Shown here piece after piece: positions 16,498-24,721 of a DNA stretch of 64,000 bases (positions within the stretch are counted from its first letter, which is position 1; every line of letters starts with the position of its first letter). The notes beneath the pieces are model-generated. The model ran no database searches. It had not been told where the DNA came from and worked only from the letters and a program-made list of their open reading frames with translations. Both the position numbers and the translations under genes were made by a program. Source of the stretch: Halobacterium litoreum (GTDB lineage: Archaea > Halobacteriota > Halobacteria > Halobacteriales > Halobacteriaceae); assembly GCF_021233415.1 (NCBI RefSeq), contig NZ_CP089466.1:1054001-1118000 (forward strand), written 5' to 3'.

Positions 16498-17388
16498 ATG
16501 GACACCGGACTCGGCTCGCGGTTCGACGCGGACGCGCTGGGGTTCGCGCTCGTGTTCGTCTCCGCCGCCGGCTTCGGGACGCTCGGTATCTTCGGCGTGT
16601 ACGCCCAGCGCGCCGGCCTCTCCATTCCGACGGTGCTCGTCTTCCGGTTCGTCCTCGGGTCCGCGTTCGTCTGGACGGCGCTCGCGGCCCGCGGTCGCGC
16701 GCGCCTGCTGCGCGGTCGCACGCTCGGCGTCGCGGTCGCGCTCGGCGCGCTCGGCTACGCCACGATGAGCGGCCTCTACTTCGTCGGCTTGGAGTTCATG
16801 ACCGCGGGGATGGTCGCCATCGTGCTCTACACGTACCCCGCGTTCGTCGTCCTCCTCGCCGCGGTCGCCGTCGGCGAATCCGTCGGTCGCACGACGGTGC
16901 TCGCGCTCTGTCTCGCGCTCTCGGGGGTCGCCCTCGCCGTGGGTGCGAACCCCGCTGGCGCCTCGCCGACCGGCGTGCTCGTCGTGCTCGCGGCCGCCGT
17001 CGCGTACGCCGCCTACATCACCGTCTCCCGGGCCGCCCTCGACGACACCGACTCGCTCGTGTTGACCGCGCACGTGCTCCCGGCGGCCGCCGTCACTTTC
17101 CTCGTCGTCGGCGCCGCGACCGGCGACCTCGCTGTCCCCCGCGCGCCGACCGACTGGGCCATCCTCGTCGGCGTCGCGGCGCTCGCCACCGCTGTCCCCG
17201 TGTTCGCCTTCTTCGCCGGTCTCGAACGCCTCGGCGCGAGCCGGGCCGGCATCGTCAGCACCGTCGAACCGCCGATTACGGTCGCGCTCGGCGCGCTCCT
17301 GTTCGCAGAACCCGTCACCGCCGTCACCGTCGCCGGCGGCGCGCTCGTTCTCGGCGCTGTCGTCCTCCTCCAGTCCTCGCCCGGCTAA
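16498..17388 (+). CDS. EamA/DMT-family transporter
   Basis: A 296-residue protein with ten predicted helices arranged as two EamA repeats. The C-terminal repeat carries the typical FFAGLERLGASRAGIVSTVEPP block. DMT transporters export or import metabolites such as amino acids or nucleobases; the substrate is unknown. ATG 16498 was chosen over an upstream GTG at 16489 three codons earlier. It ends 125 bases before the first 9-bp repeat array. Confidence 0.85.
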   Translation: MDTGLGSRFDADALGFALVFVSAAGFGTLGIFGVYAQRAGLSIPTVLVFRFVLGSAFVWTALAARGRARLLRGRTLGVAVALGALGYATMSGLYFVGLEFMTAGMVAIVLYTYPAFVVLLAAVAVGESVGRTTVLALCLALSGVALAVGANPAGASPTGVLVVLAAAVAYAAYITVSRAALDDTDSLVLTAHVLPAAAVTFLVVGAATGDLAVPRAPTDWAILVGVAALATAVPVFAFFAGLERLGASRAGIVSTVEPPITVALGALLFAEPVTAVTVAGGALVLGAVVLLQSSPG

Positions 17389-17512
17389 TTCATCACCTCG
17401 GCCGGTCGCGCTATCTCGCCTGCCCCTCGTCGCGAGGGGGTCGTCGCCCACGGCTAATCACGGCGTGCAGTCAGCCGATATCGCCACTCGTCGCCACAAA
17501 CCGGACCGTGTA

Positions 17513-17566
17513 AAATAGGTAGAATAGTTAGAATAGGTAAAATAGTGGGGGTAGTTGGTTCAGTTG
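17513..17566 (+). repeat. Left array of 9-bp direct repeats (consensus GAATAGGTA)
   Basis: Four clear consecutive 9-base units occupy 17513-17548, with consensus RAATAGKTA; two weaker units continue in the same phase to 17566. The block is strongly A+T-rich in a G+C-rich chromosome and lies about 40 bases before the aspartoacylase-family gene. The same unit occurs inverted at 20745-20789 and inside the segment, so it behaves like an iteron or protein-binding array rather than chance low-complexity DNA. Confidence 0.8.
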
Positions 17567-17606
17567 GGCTGTTCGAAATATCTGCCTGCACACCGAACGT
17601 TCCGAC

Positions 17607-18638
17607 ATGAGCGTCGACGCATTCACCTACGACGGCGGGCGCGTGGAATCCGGCGAAACCCAACGCATCCGGTACACCGTCAGCGAGACGTACCTCGGCG
17701 ACCCGATTCGCATCCCCGTCACCGTCGTCAACGGCGACGACCCCGGACCGACCGTGTTCCTCTCGGCCGCCGCCCACGGCGACGAACTGAACGGCATCGC
17801 CGTCGTCCGCGAAGTCGCCCGCGAGTGGGACCACGGCGACGTCCGCGGCACGCTCGTCTGCCTGCCCGTCCTGAACGTGCAGGGATTCCTCACCCAGCAA
17901 CGCTACCTCCCCGTCTACGACCGCGACCTCAACCGCTCGTTTCCGGGGAATCGCCGCGGCACGAGCGCGCGACGCGTCGCCGCCGCCATCTTCGAGAACT
18001 TCGTCCGGCCCTGTGACCTCGGCCTCGACTTCCACACGTCGACGCGCGGCCGCACCAACATGCTCCACGTCCGCGCCGACATGGACGACGACCCGACAGC
18101 GCGCCTCGCGCAAGCGTTCGGTGCGAGCGTCGTCGTCGCCGGCGCCGGCGAACCCGGAATGCTCCGCCGCGAAGCCACCGAACGCGGCGTTCCCACCGTC
18201 ACTGTCGAACTCGGCGAAGCGCACCGATTCGAACGTGCGCTCATCGACCGCGCGCTCGACGGCGTTCGCAGCGTGTTCGCGGAGTACGGCGTCTTCCCCC
18301 AGGAGACCGTCCGCTGGCCGGGCTGGCGGACGGTCATCCGGTCGGCCGACGAGAAGACGTGGCTGCGCGCCGACGTCGGCGGCATCGCCGAGATGCAATG
18401 CGAGCGCGGCGACCTCGTCTACGAGGGCGACGCCGTCTGTGCTATCACTAACCCATTCCGGGACGACGTGGCGACCGTGACCGCGCCGTTCACCGGCCTG
18501 CTCGTCGGTTCGCTCGAGAACCCCGTCGTCTACCCCGGAAACCCGCTCTGTCACCTCGTCGAACTCGACGACCGGACGCGACGAGTCATCGAATCGCGCC
18601 GCGGACGTTCCCCGCCGGAGGAAGATTCTATATCGTAG
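17607..18638 (+). CDS. Succinylglutamate desuccinylase/aspartoacylase-family hydrolase
   Basis: A 343-residue zinc carboxypeptidase-fold enzyme. The zinc motif AAAHGDELNG gives His and Glu ligands, DLNRSFPG is the substrate-arginine region, and LDFHTSTRGR supplies the third ligand His. A C-terminal beta domain (residues about 235-325, with VYEGDAVCAITNPF and APFTGLLVG) resembles the lipoyl-like domain of this subfamily. It removes acyl groups from amino acids or peptides. It lies alone between 9-bp repeat arrays and shares no overlap with parA, so a functional link to partition is not implied. Confidence 0.85.
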   Translation: MSVDAFTYDGGRVESGETQRIRYTVSETYLGDPIRIPVTVVNGDDPGPTVFLSAAAHGDELNGIAVVREVAREWDHGDVRGTLVCLPVLNVQGFLTQQRYLPVYDRDLNRSFPGNRRGTSARRVAAAIFENFVRPCDLGLDFHTSTRGRTNMLHVRADMDDDPTARLAQAFGASVVVAGAGEPGMLRREATERGVPTVTVELGEAHRFERALIDRALDGVRSVFAEYGVFPQETVRWPGWRTVIRSADEKTWLRADVGGIAEMQCERGDLVYEGDAVCAITNPFRDDVATVTAPFTGLLVGSLENPVVYPGNPLCHLVELDDRTRRVIESRRGRSPPEEDSIS

Positions 18639-18646
18639 AATAGAAT
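18625..18646. repeat. Inverted repeat ATTCTA-N5-TAGAAT overlapping the gene end
   Basis: Six-base perfect arms (18625-18630 and 18636-18641) straddle the TAG stop of the aspartoacylase gene, and GAATAGAAT (18638-18646) resembles the 9-bp unit of the flanking arrays. It may be an isolated member of the same family of sites. Confidence 0.4.
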
Positions 18647-18668
18647 TTATAACCTACCGCCTTCGGGG

Positions 18669-18685
18669 GCGTCAATTCTTGACGC
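18669..18685 (+). terminator. Perfect hairpin GCGTCAA-TTC-TTGACGC
   Basis: A seven-base-pair perfect stem with a three-base loop lies 31 bases after the aspartoacylase stop. It is not followed by a clear T tract. It may end or stabilise the transcript, or be an operator. Confidence 0.4.
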
Positions 18686-19229
18686 TCGTATCAGCGCGAA
18701 CGCGCACAACGCGACTCGACAGTCGGCGCGACGCGAACGCTGATTCGTCAGCAGGAACGTTCGTCAGTAGGGACGTGGCTGTTCGCGCGGCCGCGCGAGC
18801 ACCCACACGACGAACTGTCGCTACTACTGTTGGCGGCGTCTGGAGCCGACGACACTCGTTCGCCGTCGCTGCGGCGTCGGTCGGGAGACTCCAGCAACGC
18901 TTACGGCTCACACCCTCGAATTCTCTCGGCTCGGCCCGCTCAACCCTCGCGGGCAACCCGACGTTTCGCTCGAAACGCAGTTCATAAACTCCATGTCGAG
19001 ATACACAAGCCGGTGATTTCCGAACGGTGATGCTACTGCCCGTAGCGGTGCGAACGCGTCGGTGTAGGCGAACACAGCGTCAGTGGGGCTGCCGGTGTCG
19101 AACGACTCTCGAACGCGGGTCTGTCCGGGGGGAAGTCGCCGCTCACTGCGCGCTCTCGCGTTCGGGTAGGCAATCGGCTCGCTGATTCGCGAGTGATTCT
19201 GTGGCCGGCGACACACGCCTCCCAAAATA

Positions 19230-19312
19230 GAATAGGTAGTTAAGGTACCTATCGCAACTTGCTCGCTTGTTTCACGTAAGCCACCTACTTTAGCCACCTC
19301 TCGTACCTATTC
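19230..19312. repeat. Internal cluster of 9-bp motif copies upstream of parA
   Basis: GAATAGGTA at 19230-19238 is followed in phase by GTTAAGGTA (19239-19247), which overlaps an inverted TACCTATCG (19246-19254) to make a GGTACC-centred dyad. Further copies in the opposite orientation are CACGTAAGC and CACCTACTT (19273-19290) and a perfect TACCTATTC at 19304-19312. The cluster lies 100-180 bases upstream of parA. Confidence 0.7.
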
Positions 19313-19317
19313 CCGGT

Positions 19318-19325
19318 GTTTTATC
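19318..19325 (+). promoter_or_regulatory. TATA-like element of the parA operon
   Basis: GTTTTATC directly follows the TACCTATTC copy at 19304-19312. Initiation would fall near 19348, leaving a leader of about 65 bases that contains the dyad at 19381-19398. Confidence 0.4.
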
Positions 19326-19380
19326 TACGACGACGCGGAACTGCCGCCTGACTCAGCGAAGGTGCCCGCCCACCGATTGT

Positions 19381-19398
19381 GAGATAGGCACCTATCTC
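19381..19398. promoter_or_regulatory. Perfect dyad GAGATAGG-CA-CCTATCTC before parA
   Basis: Eight-base perfect arms with a two-base spacer end 14 bases before the parA ATG. The arms contain ATAGG/CCTAT, the core of the 9-bp repeat, so the same DNA-binding protein may bind here. The position suits autorepression of the parA operon, or an mRNA hairpin that limits translation. Confidence 0.6.
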
Positions 19399-19412
19399 TG
19401 ACGAGGGACACA

Positions 19413-20285
19413 ATGCAAACGGAACCACGCGCTGTCAGCGTCGGCATCCTGAAGGGAGGTTTCGCGAAGACGACCACCGCACTCAACCTCGGGCGCGAAC
19501 TCGCCCACCGGAACGGCCGCGCGCTCGTCGTCGACCTCGACGACAACGGCCACATGACGCTCAATCTCGGGTTCGAGGACGAGTACAACGCCGGCGAGGA
19601 CGGCGACAACCACGCCGAAGCCGTGCTCATCGACCGCGAGGACCCGCGAGAGTACATCGTGAACGTCACCGAAGGGCTCGATTTGTTCCCCGCACACGAG
19701 AACCTCGAGAGCGTCCAGTCCGCGCTCAAGGAGGCGACGATGGGGACGACGCGCCTGAAAGAGGATCTCGTCGACCCCCTCCTCGGCGAGGAGTACGACT
19801 ACGTCGTCGTCGACTGCCCGGCGAACCGCGGGAAACTCAACGACAACGCGATGTACGCCACGGGGAATCTCGTCATTCCGCTGCGGCCGGAGAACGGCTA
19901 CGAAACGGGGTTGACGAACACCCTGAACCGACTCGTGAAGGAGGCTCGCGAGTACTTCGAGTTGGACATCCTCGCCATCGTCCCCTCGGACCTCCGGAAG
20001 CGCATCGACCAGCAGACGCGGGACCGCGAACTCCTCCGAGAGATTACGACCCGGGACGCCATCGACCACCTCGTCCCGAACTTCGCGTACCTCTCCGCGG
20101 ACGACTGGGACGCCATCGACGACGGCGACTACGACGGCGACCTGCCGGGCATCCGGTATCGCGCCGCCATCGACGAAGCCCACCAGGAGGGCGTGCCGCT
20201 CCGGGACTTCGACGACGAGTGCGACCAACTCGACGCGTACGACGAACTCGCTCGCGTCGTCGAGCGCGGGGAGGTGGTGCGGTAA
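19413..20285 (+). CDS. parA: ParA/Soj-family partition ATPase
   Basis: A 290-residue ParA-family ATPase. The deviant Walker A is KGGFAKTTTALNLG (KGGxxKT, starting near residue 14), the Walker A' region is VVDLDDNGHMTLNLGF and Walker B is YVVVDCPANRG. It has no N-terminal HTH, so unlike plasmid P1-type ParA it probably does not bind operator DNA specifically. Such ATPases position DNA or protein cargo using a partner that stimulates hydrolysis. It overlaps the next gene by one base (TAATG), and the operon is surrounded by 9-bp repeats. Chromosomal or integrated-plasmid origin is undecided. Confidence 0.9.
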   Translation: MQTEPRAVSVGILKGGFAKTTTALNLGRELAHRNGRALVVDLDDNGHMTLNLGFEDEYNAGEDGDNHAEAVLIDREDPREYIVNVTEGLDLFPAHENLESVQSALKEATMGTTRLKEDLVDPLLGEEYDYVVVDCPANRGKLNDNAMYATGNLVIPLRPENGYETGLTNTLNRLVKEAREYFELDILAIVPSDLRKRIDQQTRDRELLREITTRDAIDHLVPNFAYLSADDWDAIDDGDYDGDLPGIRYRAAIDEAHQEGVPLRDFDDECDQLDAYDELARVVERGEVVR

Positions 20286-20659
20286 TGGGGTTCGACGACC
20301 TCGAAGCCGCCGAGCGAGAGCACAACGCCGACGACGAGTCGGGGGAGGCGACCGAGCAGTCCTCAGCGGAGGCCGCGACTGAGACGCCGACTGACGCCGA
20401 ATCTGGTGCGAGCGACGAGGCGTCCGCCGAGCAGCCCGGATTCGAGTTCGACGACGTGAAGCAGTCGCCGATGTACGCGCGCCCCGAGGCGTGGGCCGAA
20501 CTCGAGGACGCCCTCGACCTCGAAGTCGTCCGCGAACTCCGCGAGACGGGCATCCGGAACGAGGCGAAACGCGAACTCCACGACGCCGTCCTCCGCGTCG
20601 CGGCGCGTCACCCCGCGGAGATTGCCGACGCGGTCCGCGACGCCCGCCGGGACGACTGA
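20285..20659 (+). CDS. Small ParA-partner protein, probable site-binding adaptor
   Basis: A 124-residue protein whose ATG overlaps the parA stop (TAATG). Residues 1-55 are acidic and disordered (Glu, Ala, Asp, Ser, Thr). Residues about 56-124 form a helical domain with FEFDDVKQSPMYARPEAW, a tract WAELEDALDLEVVRELRETG and RNEAKRELHDAVLRVAA. I recall similar proteins beside ParA on haloarchaeal plasmids. It is not a ParB: there is no ParB box or KorB HTH. By position it is the likely activator of ParA and binder of the 9-bp repeats (inference). Confidence 0.7.
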   Translation: MGFDDLEAAEREHNADDESGEATEQSSAEAATETPTDAESGASDEASAEQPGFEFDDVKQSPMYARPEAWAELEDALDLEVVRELRETGIRNEAKRELHDAVLRVAARHPAEIADAVRDARRDD

Positions 20660-20744
20660 CTGCTCGGGCCCGAATCTGTCGTTTTGCGCGCTCACAACCC
20701 AGAGTAGTGACCTGTCTCAAGATGTGTGGGATTTCTGGGAGAGT

Positions 20745-20789
20745 TGCTTATTCTACCTATTCTACCTGCCTTACCTATTCTATCTATCT
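20745..20789 (-). repeat. Right array of 9-bp direct repeats (consensus TACCTATTC, inverted to the left array)
   Basis: Five consecutive 9-base units fill 20745-20789. Two are perfect TACCTATTC (20754-20762 and 20772-20780) and the others are one- to four-base variants. The orientation is opposite to that of the array at 17513-17566. It lies 86 bases after the ParA-partner gene and 95 bases before the SDR gene. Confidence 0.8.
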
Positions 20790-20883
20790 CCGGTGATTCG
20801 AACAATCTCGTGGCGGCGTGGCGCTGGCTCGACCCCGGAAACAGTTACGTCGCGACCGCACCACTAGTCGGTTGACGCGAACA

Positions 20884-21675
20884 ATGGACCTCGGACTCGA
20901 AGGGAACGCGGCGCTCGTCGCCGCATCGAGCAGTGGACTCGGGAAGGCCGCCGCGACGGCGCTCGCCCGCGAGGGCGCGAACGTCGTGGTCAACGGCCGG
21001 GACGAACAGCGACTGGACGACGCCGTGGCGGAGATTCGCGAAGTCGGTGGCGGCGACGTGGTCGGCGTGTCCGCCGACCTCACCGACCCGGACGCGGCGG
21101 AGACGCTCGTCGAGCGCACCGTCGAGGAGTTCGGCGGCCTCGACCACCTCGTGACGAACGCGGGCGGCCCGCCGAGCAAGTCGTTCGCGGAGACCACCGA
21201 GCGCGAGTGGTACGAAGCCTACGACCTGCTCGTGATGAGCGTCGTGCGCCTCGTGCGCGAGGCGACCGAGCACTTGCAGGCGGATGGCGGCGGGAGCGTC
21301 GTCACGTCCACGTCCCGGAGCGTGAAGGAGGCGCTCGACGACCTCGTGCTCTCGAACTCCGTCCGGATGAGCGTCGTCGGCCTGGAGAAGACGCTCTCCC
21401 GGGAACTCGCCCCCGAGGTGCGCGTGAACGCGGTGCTGCCGGGCGCCCACCGCACGGAGCGCCTGGAGTATCTCGTGCAGAACGCGGTCGACAGGGGCGA
21501 GTACGACACCTACGAGGCGAGTCTGGCGTCGTGGACCGACGACATCCCGGTCGGTGACCTCGGCGACCCCGAGGAGTTCGGGAACCTGGTGGCGTTCCTG
21601 CTCTCGGAGCGCGCGAGTTTCGTGAACGGCGAGGCGGTGACCGTCGACGGCGGGAGCGGGCGCTCGAACCTCTAA
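20884..21675 (+). CDS. SDR-family protein with atypical active site
   Basis: A 263-residue Rossmann-fold short-chain dehydrogenase/reductase-like protein with the cofactor loop ASSSGLGKA and LVTNAGG. The canonical catalytic YxxxK is not present: the aligned stretch reads SNSVRMSVVGLEKTLSREL, as in an SDR branch with SNxxR in place of Tyr-Lys. Activity as an oxidoreductase is therefore uncertain. The C-terminal GEAVTVDGGSG is typical. ATG 20884 was chosen; the earlier in-frame codons run into the intergenic region. It is followed by the large flavin/Fe-S dehydrogenase 40 bases downstream. Confidence 0.8.
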   Translation: MDLGLEGNAALVAASSSGLGKAAATALAREGANVVVNGRDEQRLDDAVAEIREVGGGDVVGVSADLTDPDAAETLVERTVEEFGGLDHLVTNAGGPPSKSFAETTEREWYEAYDLLVMSVVRLVREATEHLQADGGGSVVTSTSRSVKEALDDLVLSNSVRMSVVGLEKTLSRELAPEVRVNAVLPGAHRTERLEYLVQNAVDRGEYDTYEASLASWTDDIPVGDLGDPEEFGNLVAFLLSERASFVNGEAVTVDGGSGRSNL

Positions 21676-21715
21676 CCCAAAACCACTCGTGGCCGTCCGC
21701 CGAACGTAGGGTCGA

Positions 21716-24712
21716 ATGGCTTCGAACAGCGAGCGACCGGCGCGCGCGGCGGTCGACGAGCGGTCGGAATACGACTACGCGGGCGAGGACGTGGAGCGGC
21801 CCGCGCTCGTCGCGGCGCTCCGCGGGCGCGTCGACGGCGAGGTGCGCTTCGATTCGTACTCGCGGGAACTGTACGCGACCGACGCGTCGGCCTACGAGGT
21901 GACGCCGGTCGGCGTCGTCTTCCCGGCGGACACCGAGGACGTGGCGAGCGTGGTGTCGTACTGCGCGGACCGCGACCTCGCGGTGCTCCCGCGGGGCGGC
22001 GGCACGAGTCTCGCCGGGCAGGCGGTCAACGAGGCCGTCGTTCTCGATTTCACGCGTCACATGGACAGCGTGGTGGGCGTCGACCCGGACGCGCGGGAGG
22101 CGCGCGCCGAGGCCGGCACCGTGCTCGCCGACTTGAACGGCCGGCTCGCGCCCCACGATTTGAAGTTCGCGCCCGACCCGGCGGCGGGCGACCGGAGCGC
22201 GCTCGGGGGCGCCATCGGCAACAACTCGACTGGCGCCCACTCCCTGAAGTACGGGAAGACCGACGCCTACGTCGAGGAGTGCGAGGTCGTCCTCGCCGAC
22301 GGCTCCGTCGAGACGTTCGGCGAAATCGAGGTGGCGGAACTCCGCGAGCGCGCGGACCCGGAGAGCGACGACCTCTTGTCCCGAATCTACGCGGGCGTCC
22401 GCGAAATTCTGGACGAGCACGCCGACGAGGTGGAAGCACAGTTTCCGGACCTGAAGCGCAACGTCTCGGGGTACAACCTCGACCGCCTCGTCGAGGAGGC
22501 CGAGTCGGGCACCGTGAACCTCGCGCGCCTGCTCGCCGGGAGCGAGGGGACACTCGCCGTCATCACGGAGGCCACCGTCTCCCTCGAACCCGTGCCGGAG
22601 ACGAAGTCGGTCGCGTTCCTCACGTACGACAGCGTGCTCGACGCCGTCACCGACGTCCAGCACGTCCTCGACCACGACCCCGCCGCCGTCGAACTCGTCG
22701 ACGACACCCTCATCGACTTGGCCGCCGACACCGCCGAGTTCGAGGACGTGGTCGCACTGCTCCCGGAGGGCACGCGGGCCGCGCTCCTCGTGGAGTTCTA
22801 CGCCGAGAGCGACGCCGACGGCGAATCGAAGGTCGCGGACCTGCTCGCCGACCGGGTGGGCGACGTGGCCTTCGACGCGCTGGAGGCCCACGACGACACC
22901 GAACGCAAGCGCTTCTGGAAGCTCCGGAAGTCCGGTCTCCCGATTCTCCTCTCTCGGACGAGCGACGAGAAACACATCTCGTTCATCGAGGACGCCGCCG
23001 TCCCGCCCGAGCACCTCCCGGAGTTCGTGGAACGCTTCCAGCAGGTCTTGGAAGCCAACGACACGTTCGCGTCGTTCTACGCGCACGCCGGCCCCGGCGT
23101 CCTCCACGTTCGCCCGCTCGTGAACACCAAGTCCGAGGCGGGCATCGAGGCGATGGCGAACATCGCCGACGCGGTCACGGACATGGTCGTGGAGTTCGGC
23201 GGCTCCGTCTCCGGCGAGCACGGCGACGGCCGCGCCCGCACCCAGTGGAACCGCAAACTGTACGGCGACGAACTCTGGGCGGCGTTCCGCGACCTCAAGA
23301 CCGCGTTCGACCCGGACTGGCGGCTGAATCCGGGGCAGGTCTGCGGGGACGTGTCGATGACGGAGAACCTGCGCTTCGACCCCGACTACGAGTTCGACGC
23401 CGGCTTCGATTCGGCGCTGCGCTGGGAGAACGAGAACGGGATGCAGGGGATGGTCGAACTCTGTCACGGCTGTGGCGGCTGTCGCACCAGCCAAGAGAAC
23501 GGCGGCGGCGTGATGTGTCCGACGTACCGCGCCGCTGACGAGGAGATTACGAGCACGCGGGGGCGGGCGAACGCGCTCCGGCAGGCGATGAGCGGCGACC
23601 TGCCCGACGACCCGACCGGCGACGAGTTCGCGACCGAGGTGCTTGACCTCTGTGTCGGCTGCAAGGGCTGTGCGAAAGACTGCCCGAGCGAGGTGGACAT
23701 GGCGAAACTCAAGGCGGAAGTCGAGCACGCGCGCCACGAGGAGCACGGCGCCGGTCTCCGCGAGCGCCTGTTCGCAAACGTCGACACGCTCGCCCGCGTC
23801 GGGAGCGCGCTCGCCCCGCTCTCGAATCGCCTCGCCGACCTGCCGGGCGCTCGCGCGCTGCTGGAGGAGACCGTCGGCATCGCCCGCGAGCGCTCGCTCC
23901 CGACGTTCGAACGGGAGACGCTCCGAGACTGGTTCGACGCTCGCGGCGGAGCGCGAGTGTCCGAGTCAGAGGCCGTCCGGCGCGCGGTGCTGTTCCCGGA
24001 CACGTACACGAACTACAGCCACCCTGAGGTCGGGAAGGCGGCGGTGCGCGTACTGGAGGCGGCGGGCGTCCGCGTCGACCTCGCGGACCGCACCGACAGC
24101 GGGCGGCCCGCCCACTCCAAGGGCTTCCTCGACAAGTCGCGGCAGACGGCCCGCCGGAACGTCGCCGCGCTCGCGCCCCGCGTCCGCGACGGCTGGGACG
24201 TGGTTGTCGTCGAACCCTCCGACGCCGTGATGTTCCAATCAGACTACCGCGACCTGCTCGGGTCGAACGCGGCCGAGACGGTCGCCGGCAACGCGTACGG
24301 CGTCTGCGAGTACCTCGACGCCTTCCGCCTCGACGAGGCCGTGAACTGGGACGCCGGGAGCCTCGGCCTCGCGTACCACGGCCACTGCCACCAGAAGGCC
24401 ACGAAGAAAGACCACCACGCGGTCGGCGTCCTGCGGCGCGCCGGCTACGGCGTCGACGCGCTCGACTCCACCTGTTGCGGGATGGCCGGGAGTTTCGGCT
24501 ACGAGGCCGAACACCACGCGATGAGCACCGCCATCGGCGATATTCTCGTCGGGCAGGTCGGCGAGAGCGACGCCGACCTCGTGGTCGCGCCGGGGGCGTC
24601 CTGTCGCACCCAACTCGGCGACCTGCTCGACGCGTCGTTCGCCGCGTCGCCCACCGACCGCGACGGTCCGCCGACCCCGATAGAGATGCTCGCCGCGGCG
24701 CTCGACGGCTGA
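21716..24712 (+). CDS. FAD-linked D-2-hydroxyacid (D-lactate/glycolate-type) dehydrogenase fused to Fe-S GlpC-like domain
   Basis: A 998-residue multidomain protein. Residues about 45-275 are an FAD-binding (PCMH-type) domain with PRGGGTSLAGQA and GGAIGNNSTG. Residues about 280-560 are the FAD-oxidase C-terminal domain with SGEHGDGRARTQW. Then follow two cysteine clusters, CHGCGGCRTSQ with CPTYRA and CVGCKGCAKDCPSEVDM, typical of 4Fe-4S binding. The last third is GlpC-like with one CCG motif (STCCGMAGSFGYE). It oxidises a D-2-hydroxyacid and passes electrons to the membrane quinone pool. The first seven or so residues could be trimmed to a later start. Confidence 0.88.
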   Translation: MASNSERPARAAVDERSEYDYAGEDVERPALVAALRGRVDGEVRFDSYSRELYATDASAYEVTPVGVVFPADTEDVASVVSYCADRDLAVLPRGGGTSLAGQAVNEAVVLDFTRHMDSVVGVDPDAREARAEAGTVLADLNGRLAPHDLKFAPDPAAGDRSALGGAIGNNSTGAHSLKYGKTDAYVEECEVVLADGSVETFGEIEVAELRERADPESDDLLSRIYAGVREILDEHADEVEAQFPDLKRNVSGYNLDRLVEEAESGTVNLARLLAGSEGTLAVITEATVSLEPVPETKSVAFLTYDSVLDAVTDVQHVLDHDPAAVELVDDTLIDLAADTAEFEDVVALLPEGTRAALLVEFYAESDADGESKVADLLADRVGDVAFDALEAHDDTERKRFWKLRKSGLPILLSRTSDEKHISFIEDAAVPPEHLPEFVERFQQVLEANDTFASFYAHAGPGVLHVRPLVNTKSEAGIEAMANIADAVTDMVVEFGGSVSGEHGDGRARTQWNRKLYGDELWAAFRDLKTAFDPDWRLNPGQVCGDVSMTENLRFDPDYEFDAGFDSALRWENENGMQGMVELCHGCGGCRTSQENGGGVMCPTYRAADEEITSTRGRANALRQAMSGDLPDDPTGDEFATEVLDLCVGCKGCAKDCPSEVDMAKLKAEVEHARHEEHGAGLRERLFANVDTLARVGSALAPLSNRLADLPGARALLEETVGIARERSLPTFERETLRDWFDARGGARVSESEAVRRAVLFPDTYTNYSHPEVGKAAVRVLEAAGVRVDLADRTDSGRPAHSKGFLDKSRQTARRNVAALAPRVRDGWDVVVVEPSDAVMFQSDYRDLLGSNAAETVAGNAYGVCEYLDAFRLDEAVNWDAGSLGLAYHGHCHQKATKKDHHAVGVLRRAGYGVDALDSTCCGMAGSFGYEAEHHAMSTAIGDILVGQVGESDADLVVAPGASCRTQLGDLLDASFAASPTDRDGPPTPIEMLAAALDG

Positions 24713-24721
24713 GAACGGCGA

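Larger units (their letters stand above)
18639..19412. other. 774-base gap before parA: no convincing gene, rich in sites
   Basis: The first 550 bases have no frame with family resemblance; the longest ones (18679-18987 plus, 18908-19297 minus) have composition unlike haloarchaeal proteins (few acidic residues, many Ser/Arg). G+C content is lower than in the neighbours. The last 190 bases hold several copies of the 9-bp motif, a TATA-like TTTTATC and a perfect dyad next to the parA start. A decayed gene, a non-coding RNA or a centromere/origin-like region are all possible. Confidence 0.5.

Noticed and set aside
17513-17566. 9-bp array considered as simple A+T low complexity
   Set aside because: The same unit and phase recurs inverted at 20745 and near 62.77 kb, so it is not local noise.
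18679-18987. 102-residue plus-strand ORF in the same gap
   Set aside because: No family pattern; rich in Arg, Ser and Thr as expected of random G+C-rich DNA.
18908-19297. 129-residue minus-strand ORF in the gap before parA
   Set aside because: Composition is unlike haloarchaeal proteins, no motif, and it includes the 9-bp motif cluster.
21302-23746. 814-residue minus-strand ORF opposite the FAD/Fe-S dehydrogenase
   Set aside because: It is antisense to a well-recognised gene and has no domain of its own.
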